Positions 12,396 through 22,990 of a DNA stretch of 64,000 bases are shown in pieces. A program made the position numbers and the translations under genes. The DNA comes from Larix kaempferi (Eukaryota; Streptophyta; Pinopsida; Pinales; Pinaceae), in assembly GCA_027924585.1 (NCBI GenBank), contig BSBM01000643.1, positions 17,842,501-17,906,500 on the forward strand, in the 5' to 3' direction. The notes below the pieces were generated by a model, which searched no databases, had not been told where the DNA came from, and saw nothing but the letters and a program-made list of their open reading frames with translations. Positions within the stretch are counted from its first letter, which is position 1, and the number at the start of each line of letters is the position of its first letter.

Positions 12396-12610
12396 ATACA
12401 AACACCTCAACCTAACACTAGCGGGCACACAACAGAGCTCGACGAAATGGCCGATAAATCGACAAGACTGGTGAATAAATCGCATAGGAGTCTTGAGTCC
12501 TGAGACCACCAACCTCATTTAAAGCAGTAAACGTCATCCCGCGTCATACTGCATTAACATCACAAAACCCTGGACCATACCGCATTAATACGCCAACTGC
12601 AACATCGCGA
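12396..12610 (-). repeat. Second inverted copy of the GC-rich repeat block
   Basis: Contains reverse complements of the repeat core (GAATAAATCGCATAGGAGTC at about 12474) and of the GGTCCAGGGTT-type segment near 12560. It joins directly to the inverted 27-kb-type segment, so this whole region looks like reshuffled element ends. Confidence 0.75.
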
Positions 12611-12963
12611 GAAATTTATCTCGCAACAAGTACTGCTTCCACTTAACCAAGGCATGTGTTATTGCCAACGTCTTTCCATCGTATGTAGACTTTATATGCT
12701 CATTCAGTTGTAATTTTTGCCTCTCAAAGGCAATGAGATGTTTATCACTTATGAGCAGAACTCCTAAGCATGTTTCTGAAACATAGTATTCATGGACACA
12801 TGTTTTCCTGACATCTGGATTTACAAGACCAGAGTGAATGTCATTAAGGTTTTCAACTTTTCAAAATTGTCTTTAGCTTTTTTATCCCATATAAAGGCAT
12901 CACTTTTAAATAATGATGTTAATAGTGCCACAATTTGTGTGCGTGTTCTCAATGTTCTTATTA

Positions 12964-13130
12964 TGTCCCCGACATATAGTTTTGAGTCAGGTGACATTAG
13001 TTGGGGTGGCAAAAATCGCGGATATGAAATTGCAAAGTTTTTGTTAAAGTTTATATTTTTTTTGTATTTTTTTATTTTTTTAAAGTTCATTTTACGTGGT
13101 TGTGGTTTCATCCTTACGCACTGACGTTGT
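12964..13130 (+). repeat. Internal second copy of the element's 5' end
   Basis: ATGTCCCCGACATATAGT and the following ~160 bp match 8312-8480 closely, and the copy is likewise preceded by TTATT. This is a full 5' terminus inside the larger insertion, so a related element probably inserted here or the 5' end was duplicated. No separate matching 3' end was found. Confidence 0.85.
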
Positions 13131-15689
13131 TCATATCTATCATCTAAAACATATATAATAAATTTTTATTAAATTAAAAAATATAACATATATTCTTAAC
13201 ATCTCATCATCTCATCTCTGCAACCTTCTTCATTGTTGGCCAATTAACAAATTAATATTCCTCCTCTCTATGCAATGGGTTCCCTTTAAAGTTTTGATAT
13301 TTCCAAATTGATATCACTAAGCAATACATGTTCAAATTTGATGAACCGATTTACACTTAAAGACTTATGACAATATTTTTTTCTCTACAGAGTATCTTGA
13401 CTGTTTCAACATTCTAATAAGAGGCGGATCGCTCTTGCATTTGAAACAAGCATGCACGTTATGTCATTTCTTTCACTTGTAGTAATAAGTGATCTTTTTA
13501 GCATTATTTTGAGGTTTTTAATGCTATTGTAACTTTTTTTCCCACTTTTTAGCTTTCTTTTGTGATTATTTAATAGTATTTCATATTGAAGTTTTACTTA
13601 AATGATGAAAAAAAATTATATTGTTTTTTATAAATAATATATCTCTAAAACTATCAATTTTCATATTAATGAGCTTATTTCTGATAATCAATGTTGTAGA
13701 TGACATCACTAATAAATTCATTAGTGTAAACTAGTATGTCTCATCTAAAGAGATGCAAACTAAGCACCTTCTAGCGAAAAGTTTCCCAAATATCCAACAA
13801 CATTGCAACAACTAGTTGAGCTATTTGCATGGGTTGTTTGTCTGTGTGTTAAAGCAAAACGTTGTGGGATGCCCACCCTTCCTCGAAATATTTGGAGGGT
13901 GCTTCAACTACCATCTATAATAGTGGATGGTAACCCCAAGAAAGTTGATCAAATTTGTATATATGATCTATGACCTTCCATTGGCATGATTCTTTGCATG
14001 TACACTTCAACCATTTGAGCCACCACTAGGGGGGTTTCTAAGGAAAACCTCACGAGATCCCCCTGTTCCCTAGATTATGTAAATGAAGGGAAACTCAAGC
14101 ACCAACAACAATAGTGTCTAATAATCCCAAGTGATTTGACCAGATTTGATCGTATGAACTATGGCTTGTTATCAACATAATACCTTGTATTGATGATTCG
14201 ACCAGTTGAAATCACTCTTGAAACTCCATACAAACATATACATATCTATGGATGCAAATTAATAAATTTATTGTTGTTATTATTAACAAAATATATGTGA
14301 TTTTTTTTCTAGTTTTTACGAATTTAAAAGCTATATACATTATATAGATATGAACATTACAATTTGCCTGAGTTATAAAACACACCCCTATAGTAGTGTA
14401 CGAGACTAAGAAATCCGCTTGATGATGTCATTGATTTGGGGATAGGTCACTTAGTAATTACCAAAATTTTCTTGCGCTTAACCTTGATGATTTCAGTTAA
14501 AATGACATGTGATAAAAACACTTTTTAATTTTGTCCAAAACTGCATCTGGATTTGTTAGCTGCAATTGGTCAAAATGTGTATATATTTAAATTTCTGCAC
14601 ACATATCCAAAGTATAGACATCCTTTAGGATAGAGACATTTCAAAGTCATATAACATATAGAAATTTCAGAATCACATAGCATCCAGGAAATTCAGTGTA
14701 GCTTGAGTGTGAGTAAGATTTGGGTTTTGTGCAAAATGTCTTTGTTTTTTGTAGTAAATAAAAGAGGTCTGAAAATTGGGATTTTTGTTATTCAATAATA
14801 TAAATAATTTATTAATTTCTTGTTTACGAAATCTGGTTACAATTTTTTTCTTAAATTGCTCAGTACTGTATTAATTAGATTTTATTATTCATTTCACGTT
14901 AGGGCTAAATCTAGAGAAATTAGTTGCTGTCAAGAATTTCTTTCTGCAAAGCAGTTGTCTATAATGCTTAGGTATAGGCCTTAATAATGGAAAATAGAAA
15001 ATATAAGTGCTTCATGCAAAAGAATGAGTACTCATTATTGCATAATCATCACAATTGAATGCTGATTTAAAACTATGTAATAATGCACCAAAAACCTTCT
15101 TGGTTTCTAACTCTTTCATTTCATTTGCAAAGTGCAAATGTGAATAACTATACTAAGCAAGCATTTACAAACAGGCATTTTCAGGTGTATTTGCTTATCC
15201 TTGGATGATTGTTAATTCATTTGATTGAAGATGTTTGCAAATCGTAATTTGCTTGATATGGTTAAAACACTAGATCTAGCTATAGGATAAGACTATAACA
15301 GCACATACATCCTCATAAATTAAGCCATAGGAAAGAAATATGCAAGACAAAGCCAGGGTATGTATCACATTTAATGCTTGGTGTTTCCTATCTACTTTAT
15401 ATGTGTTTAGAAGATTGTGCAGTCATGCAATGGTTATCTGTATAAGCAACTTACATCTCGAGGACCAACTTCAGCGCAAGGACCACACAGGAATGCTCAA
15501 GTTGATAGAGATCAAAATTTTGTTATAAATTCTTTTACTATTGCTTTAGCGCTAGTCAGAAATTTCAATGGTAATTGTGAGAAAATTTTGCTTCTGTAGA
15601 TCATATTGCTAAATTGAAAGGTAACACAGGTGGCTTTTATTTTCTATAGTACAAGGTACTATATTTGTACCCACACTTCAGATCTGATT
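13131..15689. other. Element interior, no recognised gene
   Basis: AT-rich, with stops in all frames and no helicase P-loop or Rep HUH motif noticed. Small ORFs at 15340-15599 lack family resemblance. Confidence 0.45.
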
Positions 15690-15990
15690 TTTGATTTAAT
15701 GTTGATGTGTAGATGTTCAGTGGCACCTCTTTTATTGTTATTTGATCAATAGAGAGAAATGAGCGATATTTCTATTTCGCATCCCACCACCCTTCCTTAT
15801 ACTGTGATGATGAGCTTTTAGGCTATATTGGACAGTTGTACATTTGAGAGAGATATGACTGATTGTACCTTCCCCACCTTGATTGAGATATGATTGGTCT
15901 TCTGGTACCTTATCTTTCACTTGTGTTTAATGGGGTCATTTATCCTCCTTGAGTAACTTTTTTAAAACCACCTTGTTGAAGTTTTGCTCT
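15690..15990 (+). repeat. Direct repeat, copy 1
   Basis: Diverged copy of 16975-17205. Shared phrases include CTCTTTTATTGTT, CACCTTGATTGAG, ACCTTGTTGAA and the TTTACCCTCCTT-like block. No protein is recognised. The two copies flank the inverted 5'-end copy and both foldbacks. Confidence 0.65.
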
Positions 15991-16074
15991 TATCCAATAC
16001 TATGGTTGTTTGGCCACATTTGGAGCATACCCTTGGTTCTAAGGGTCATGGGTCAAGATTCTTCAATCCCGAGA

Positions 16075-16310
16075 CCATTTAAACCTCATTTAAACCTCAT
16101 TTAAAACGGCAAACGTTACCTTGCCGCCAGGGCCTGGGGCACATAGCCCTAGGCCAACGTCACTGTGTAAGCATGAAAACACAACCACGTAAAATGAACT
16201 TTAAAAAAAATCAAAAAATACAAATAAATATAAACCTTAACAAAAACTTTGCAACTTCATATCCACGATTTTTGCCACCCCAACTAATGCCACCTGACTC
16301 ATGCCACCAC
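16075..16310 (-). repeat. Inverted copy of the element's 5' terminal domain
   Basis: The reverse complement matches 8325-8560: GTTGGGGTGGCAAAAATCG, GCAAAGTTTTTGTTAA, TTCATTTTACGTGGTTGTG, then the CCCCAGGCCC segment and GGTTTAAATGAGGTTTAAAT. The outermost ATGTCCCCGACAT is missing, replaced by GGTGGCATGAGTCAGG, so this terminus is decayed. Confidence 0.8.
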
Positions 16311-16410
16311 CTTCAGGCTTGAAGTATAGCTGACAATGGAAGACACAAGTGTAGTTTATTACCACCATGCAAATTTAATTTGACCTTTCAATTCCCATTA
16401 CCATTTCCTC

Positions 16411-16703
16411 TCATACAACGTCCCACAACCATTTCTCTTGACACCCACTCTTGATTCATTCTGTATGCATTTCACTATGCAACCGTCTCAGATTCTCATT
16501 GCATTTTCCCTCGATTAGTTTATCAATTTAGTATGACCCATGCCCGCCATTCGAGGAGTGTTTCCAGCGGCTGTGGGTCATACTGAATTGATCAACTAAT
16601 CGAGGAAAAACGCAGTGAGTATCTGAGACGGTTGCATAGTGAAATGCATACAGAATGAATGAAGAGTGGGTGTCAAGAGAAATGGTTGTGGTATGTCGTA
16701 TTA
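16411..16703. repeat. Long near-perfect inverted repeat (foldback)
   Basis: Left arm 16411-16548 and right arm 16567-16703 pair almost throughout; spacer ~18 bp. Shared arm phrases are ATTTCTCTTGACACCCACTC, GCATTTCACTATGCAACCGT and CTCGATTAGTT. A few mismatches are scattered along the arms. A transcript would fold into a ~137-bp duplex. It could be a foldback/MITE or a small-RNA source. The minus-strand ORF at 16528-16740 is a by-product. Confidence 0.85.
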
Positions 16704-16820
16704 ATGTGATTGTAAGGAACTCTTTGAACGTGAAGTCCATAGTTTTAAGTCTTTTTCCTCATTTTCATGCCTTTTTGTAAGACAATAAGGAGGGTAGTGG
16801 CATCAACATTGAAAATGGTT

Positions 16821-16940
16821 TCCATTCAAACCTATCAAGTATACTTTTAGGTCAGTAGTATTCTTGGCTCCGAGCTATAGCTACAATTCGGAGAAAAGAA
16901 TACTGCTAACGTAAAAGTACACTTGATAGGTTTGGATGGA
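16821..16940. repeat. 120-nt pre-miRNA-like hairpin
   Basis: Left arm 16821-16873 (TCCATTCAAACCTATCAAGT onward) pairs with right arm 16888-16940 (ending CTTGATAGGTTTGGATGGA), with scattered mismatches and a 14-nt loop. Arm length, loop and mismatch pattern fit a plant miRNA precursor or a short foldback. No known miRNA is recognised. Confidence 0.75.
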
Positions 16941-16974
16941 ACAAATTACCATCGACATCTATGCTGTTGTATTT

Positions 16975-17205
16975 TTATTTTAATGTTGACGTGGAGATCT
17001 TCAACTATACCTCTTTTATTGTTGTATGATCAATACGTTTATTTTATTACTTGTTACTGATTGAATTATTAAATACTTGTTGTACCTTCTCCACCTTGAT
17101 TGAGTTATTATTGGACTTTTGTTACCTTGTATTTGACTTGTGGTTAATGCGAACATTTACCCTCCTTCATTTTTTTAATACCACCTTGTTGAATTTTTGG
17201 TCTTA
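16975..17205 (+). repeat. Direct repeat, copy 2
   Basis: Diverged partner of 15690-15990 (ATGTTGACGTGGAGAT, CTCCACCTTGATTGAG, ACCACCTTGTTGAA). Small ORFs inside it have no recognised product. Confidence 0.65.
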
Positions 17206-18421
17206 TAGAGTACTTGACTTTGATCACCTATGGTAAGTTGTGATGTACTGATAATCACTTCTTTTATGCTGAGACTTGGTTGAAGATTATAATTTTTGTG
17301 ACTTTATTTATGTTGAGTTATGTACTGTGCTTGACTGTCATTGACCTAATTAACTTCAATCATTTCTCTCTCTCTGGTTTGTACACACCCTCTTGTAGGG
17401 TTAGCTGGTTCCTACAGAAGACTGACCTCTCCGAGGCACAAACAGTCTTTTCTGAAAGTAACACTTCTGAGTATATTTTCAAGAATAGTTTCACACCCAA
17501 GTTGGTATCTTAAACTATATCTCTATTTTTGTTATATGGTATGTATGTTTATTTTATTACATGTTACTGAATATTAATAGTTTATCGTTTTAGTTTACTT
17601 GTCAGTGTAACTCATTATAACAGTTTTGAATATACCAAAGAGCATGTGTTAAGAACTTATGGGTTGTACTTTTGGAGTTCTTGGTTTCAAGAGGTAAGTA
17701 TTTAGACTGACTAATGTATATCCATGGAATGCTTTTTTCTGGAAATTTGTTTTTGTTGTTTCTATTGGAATTTGTGTTGTGGAACTAATGTGAATTCTAT
17801 TCAGTATTATTAGCTATACAGGGAGGGCACATACTACCTTAAAGGTGTTTGATTGCTATGGCATTCTTGTTTTTTATTAAATTTTTTTTTGCACACTGAA
17901 TTTTTGCTCACATCATTCAATAAATGTTTATAACCCTGCACTGTAATCACATCATCTAACTACATGCAAGTTGGGAAACTGTTACTTTATTACATGTGTA
18001 TGTGCTCTATGTTTTCTACCTTTGAATGCAAATGACACAAAAACCTATCTCGGTGGTTACAAATATGCATTTGGATATTTGTATACTAGGGTAAATTGTG
18101 AGGTGCAACATGTTGTCATGTCCTCCAAGGCATTGTTCATGCCATGTATTGATATTCAACATGGTGCTCAATAATTATGTATTTGCTTGTTTTAAACATG
18201 TAAGTTCGCAACTAAATTAGTGAAGTTTATATCTATAATGATCAAAAAACATCTGAAGGCTCGCTACTGTCCAGGGTCTCAAACACCACCTTTCACAAGA
18301 AATTAGCATTTCTTTAGTTCACTGTGCTGTCAATTAACCATAAAAATATTATTTATATCCTGGAAGGGCAAGGCAAAATCAGTTGATATTCCTCGCTCGA
18401 CACCTAATTCATATTATTCAC
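17206..18421 (+). other. Element interior with one exon-like stretch
   Basis: At 17399-17513 a CTTGTAG acceptor-like site is followed by an open tail containing WFLQKTDLSEAQTVFSE and ending in a stop. It looks protein-like but I recognise no family. The remainder, up to the EEP remnant, has no clear coding sequence; the missing Rep/helicase would be expected near here in an autonomous element. Confidence 0.3.
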
Positions 18422-18715
18422 TTGCATTATGCTCCCTGACAATATTCTCCAACTTGTGAATAAATGCTAACCATAATAACTCGTGACTTTAACATTGACA
18501 TGTACAAAGAAACAATATCGAAAAGGAGGTTGAAATTGTTTATGCAGAGTAAATGTCTAAAGTTAAAAACAAACATACCTACAACAGAATATGGTTCTAT
18601 GATTGACCATTTTTGGACAAACATAGACATTGACAAGCTTTCATTTACCATTTCTGATGCATATTCGTCAGATCATTTTACTAGTATCTTATCAGTACCT
18701 GCAACTTGCATATAA
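18422..18715 (+). pseudogene. EEP-type endonuclease C-terminal remnant (Helentron-like)
   Basis: The frame carries DFNIDMYKE, then PTTEYGSMIDHFWTN and finally SDAYSSDHFTSI. Spacing and order match the C-terminal catalytic part of exonuclease-endonuclease-phosphatase enzymes: (G)DFN, the I-D-H/N segment and the final S-D-H. In Helentrons an EEP domain of this type is fused after the helicase. Here the first DFN glycine is Arg (TRDFN), two stops (TGA 18437, TAA 18461) interrupt the upstream part, and no helicase precedes it, so it is a broken remnant. A LINE endonuclease is the main alternative, but the neighbouring RPA gene and element ends favour a Helentron source. Confidence 0.65.
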
Positions 18716-18771
18716 GAACTGATACAACTTTTTGTCTTTTTTTAAGATGCTTTTCTATTTGAAATATATTC

Positions 18772-20915
18772 TTGAATATTTTAACATGCTCTGAGTCTTC
18801 ATTGGATGTGCAAATTGGAAAAAAAAAATACAGCATTTCAAAAAAACAACTAATCAGAAACAATATTCTCGCCCAAGGAGAGAATTTAGCTATGTCTATG
18901 GCATCAGACAGTCCTTCAACAGAAAGAAATGTTTCTTCTTCACAAGATGCTCCAGAGACTATTGCAATGGGAATACTGTCGCAGCCAACAAACAGTCCTA
19001 AAAAGTAATGTTCCTATCCAACAGCTTTGTTGATTCAATATTTTTGACTACATTACTTTATCTTGTACCTAACACAAATTCAAAGATTTGAATGAATCAT
19101 CTAGTTCAGCTTCTCTACTAATTTCATTTTAGTGTATTCGATACAAAATTCAACATTCAATCAAACACTAATCCATTTGTTCTTTCACTTTTTGATATTT
19201 TTAAATGTGCACATATTAAAGCAAATGGCAGTTGAACCATCATCAATAATACAGCTATGTACTGCAACACATAGGCATGTATTTGAGGGGGATGTTTTGG
19301 TTGTCTATGGACCTGCACAAAATTGTAATCAAAACTCCCCTGTTAAGACAAAGATTCTGCATGCAGATGTTGTTGACAAAAATGGATTGATGACAATGAC
19401 AATTACAATTAATGATAGTTTGATAAATCGCTTTGGCAATTTCTTTTTGCCTGGCAAAAGTGTTAGAATTTCTGGTTTTGAACTGAAAAAGAAAGGTCAA
19501 TATGACCGAGGAGATGCAATAAATTCAATAGCGATATTGCCAACAAGTATCATAGAGACAGTTGACCAAGTATGCAAAATGCATTGCCTTCCACCAGATA
19601 CAACAATCAATGAGTTGGTTACATCAGATGAGGCATATTTCGTTGGTTCTATTGCAGTCATAGTTGTTGCCTGTGAATACAACAATAAGCAATTGGACCT
19701 TTACATAAGAGATGGTGAAAGTGCAAATGACTATGCAACTGTAAAGTGGATTCTCTTTAAACAATTTTTTTTCACTATATTTGATTTTATTTTTTTATGT
19801 TTTTTCTTTCCTGCTATATCTACTGCTAGATGGATATACAAAAAAAAAAGATAGAACCCATAACAAAAAACATTTGTCTATTCCCATCCCCTTCACTAAT
19901 TCTTCTTCAGTTATTCATGTTCAGTTTCAGGTTAATGAAAGCTATACAAATTTCTTTGTCCGAGTGCAACAACAACTTGCACTTGACGAACCGCCTCTGT
20001 ATCTAATAAAAAATATCGTAAGACCAGGTGAAAAAGGAACTCATCTTATGAAGGCTTCACAAGCAACTTTTATAGATCCCCTAAATGATGAATTCGCAAT
20101 ACAAATTTTGCTTCCAATAATTGAAGCTAAAACACAGGTGAGATATGAACAATGTCTCCTGTAATGTCACTTGAAATGTTTTTTTGTCATTTCATTGTCA
20201 ATTAAGCAAGTTCTTTATATGTAGTTTCAGCAATTTCACAGCTATTAAAACAGATTTTATTTTTTCTTAAATGTTCAGCCTGCTGCATTATTGACATCAA
20301 AGTTTTCTGCTTCTGATATGAACAAAATATAGACTTTTTGCTTGTCAAAATGTCTTTTTTACAGTTCCAGATTTAGTATTCCAATTAGCAGCAACACAAC
20401 TCAGTACAATGATATGTTTTCAAACACGATGTTGCAAAACCTGCATTTGCAAACATGTTTTCATAAATTCGATTCTGTGCTTTTCCGTAGCATGGCCTTC
20501 CTATCAAAACATGCTCATTGCAATGTTTTTTTATGTTTTCTGTTTACTTGCCTAGAACAGGTATATGGGACATTGAAAGTAAAAAATTCTTTTTGCACCA
20601 CCCTACCACTGCATTTGCACACAGTGTAAATTGCCAATGATACAAAGCACCGTTTTTTGTACATTTTGCAATCATGAAACACCAACTACTTATGAACATA
20701 TATTACAATGTAAGATAGAGACTGAAGAAGGGACTATTGAATGTACACTTCGGGGCACACAATTAAAAGAATGTTATCCCGATGTTCTAGCTATTTCTTA
20801 TGAACAATACTCCAATAGTGTTTCCTCAGCCATTTACAATCTTCGCAAATTGAAGCAACAAGGGCTTTACACTTTGGCAATGAACAACAAAATTGTTGAA
20901 GTCAAAAAATTTTGA
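18772..20915 (+). pseudogene. RPA1-like single-stranded-DNA-binding protein, intron-containing, damaged
   Basis: Replication protein A large-subunit relatives bind ssDNA; plant Helitrons commonly encode one, presumably for rolling-circle replication. The core starts at ATG 19225 (MAVEPSSIIQLCTATHRHV). OB-fold regions: FEGDVLVVYGP through LPGKSVRISGFELKK, then LYIRDGESANDYAT. A GT-AG intron at 19741-19930 restores frame into VNESYTNFFVRVQQQL. Exon 2 ends at 20137 before GTGAGA; the next acceptor is at 20278. The C-terminal DBD-C-like zinc ribbon lies at 20616-20915 with CTQC and CTFC about 15 residues apart, ending VEVKKF then stop. Breaks: a TAG at 20330 and an apparent frameshift just before the zinc ribbon near 20600. 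The stretch 18772-19008 (a Ser/Thr-rich peptide) may be a 5' exon or separate. Confidence 0.75.
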
Positions 20916-22720
20916 ACAAAAGGTATCATCATAATTTTCCTTTTGTTCAAACACTTTGAACAACTTTCCAATTGATTCAGCTTCGATTCAATATTTCAAA
21001 ATAGATTACAAACACTCTCTATTGCAACTTCTTTTATGATTTATTTGAACCTGTTTTTTACAAAATACACACAATTTTAAATAATTTTTCTTTTCCCATT
21101 CACACAACCCTTGCATTGTAATCATGTTCATTGCTTATATATCTGTCAGTTGTCCTATTTATTGTTTAATCAATAATAAACTTCAACGGATTTTTGAAGA
21201 TTCAATTTTAATGTATCTAAAGTTCACTTTTGTTACTGTGTTCATTTATTTGAAGATTGCAAAAAGCACTGAGCCTAGTAAAAGCAGAGGAGTCGTCCCT
21301 AGTATAAGACTACCAAAACCCTATTCACTTTTAATAGATTTTTTGCCTTTTGCATCGGTTTATTGTCAATCACAAAGCTCTTGCAATTGTTTTTTTTTCT
21401 TATATTTTGTCCATTCCAATGGCCAATGTATGGAAAAGAAAAAAAGACATAGAAATATAACAGTCAACAGTATTTGTTTTTCATTTAAATTAGCATTTGC
21501 TACATATCTTATCTTCATATCTGTTTTTATATTCTTTCCATAATCACAAAGGTCTTGCAATTGTTTTTTTTTAATATTTTGTCCATTCCAATGGCCAATG
21601 TATGCGAAAGAAAAAAAGACAGAAATATAACAGTCAACAGTATTTGTTTTTCATTTAAATTAGCATTTGCTACATATCTTATTTTCAAATCTGTTTTTAT
21701 ACTCTTTGCATAATTGCTGATAGTAATGCACGGCCCATATGCAGGAATGCTAGAAACTGCACATGCTACTGCAACATGCCTTATGTTGTCACTGCTCCAG
21801 ATTTTGCCAAAGCGTGGCTTCTCTTAGCTTTTGATGCAAAGTGCATATGCTATGACTTGAACAAATGCATGTTCTCATTATACATTTTGTAAATTTATGT
21901 GGTTTTAAAGCCTTTTACATATTTATAGACTTAATGCAACTGAAAGAACTTCCGTTGAAATATTGCTAAACTGTTTTTTTCTCTACCTCTTTCATGGTTA
22001 TCAAATTGTTAGAGCTGTATAAAATGATATAGAATTATTGATACATAATTTTGACTAGATTCACAATTCCGGTCATCTAATTGCTTCGCTTTTTCTTTAT
22101 CTAATGATTTTGGTTTCAGATTTGGGATTCTGCTTATTATTGTTGAATCTGATTTTCCAATTCAAATCTTTGCAATGTTTTCTGAAAAATGCCATGCAAT
22201 GTGCAAACTTTGCCTCTATATGAAAACCATATATTGCTCAATGCCATCTAGACAGGAATTATTTCATGAATTTACCCTTGTCATTATGAGTTAGAATGGT
22301 GAATGTTGAATCTGATTTTCCAATTCAAATCTTTGCAATGTTTTCTGAAAAATTCCATGCAATGTGCAAACTTTGCCTCTATATGAAAACCATATATTGC
22401 TCAATGCCAGCTAGATAGGAATTATTTCATGAATTCACCCTTGTCATTATGAGTTAGAATGGTGAATTTACCCTTGTGATCATGATTATGGATTTACCGT
22501 TGTGACTTGAAACAAATACTAAATCTTGGATAAGTTCACTTCATCAAAAAGACTACCTCTCTTGCCTGAGGCACATTTTCATCATTTTTTTCCCCTGATT
22601 GATTCTCATCTTTAGCTAGATAAATCAGAAGAAAACGAGTATAAGTCATTCTTTGGATTTTTGGTCCATTCTTCATGTTTGGGAAGAATGAAAATTGAAC
22701 TTTGTTAAAAAACTCAAATT
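20916..22720 (+). other. Element interior with two local tandem duplications
   Basis: No clear gene. A ~170-bp unit is duplicated at 21366-21535 and 21543-21712 (TCTTGCAATTG, CCAATGGCCAATGTATG, ACAGTCAACAGTATTTG). A 164-bp unit is duplicated at 22142-22305 and 22306-22469 (TTGAATCTGATTTTCCAATT to TTATGAGTTAGAATGGTGAA), nearly identical. An exon-like AG-flanked stretch at 21256-21330 reads IAKSTEPSKSRGVVPSIRL; no family is recognised. Confidence 0.7.
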
Positions 22721-22990
22721 ATGAAAGAAAGGGCAGAGTTAATCACATCTTCAGGTATCATGGTTGCTGTTTCTGAATGCTCTAAAACAATGCATTCCAA
22801 AAATGAGAACGTCGCTGTTAAACTCTTGAAGAAGTACATTCATTATTCTAAAACCAGACATCAACATGCGCTGATAGATAAGGTCATTTTCTATCTCAAA
22901 CTTGTACATATACACTTATTTATGTCTTCTAATTATCTTATTATATTTTGAATACCCAAATGAAATCAAACAATCTTACACAATGACAAT
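22721..22990 (+). repeat. Diverged copy of a segment at 26820-27090
   Basis: From TCAGGTAT-ATGGTTGCTG through AAGAAGTACATT, AGATAAGGTCATTTTCTATC and TTATTTATGTCTT to GATAACCTGCAG, this follows 26820-27085 in order. In the second copy the segment continues from the Argonaute-like exons, so this may be a second piece of the same captured gene. One frame (KERAELITSSGIMVAVSE...) is open for 76 codons, but I cannot assign it. Confidence 0.55.
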
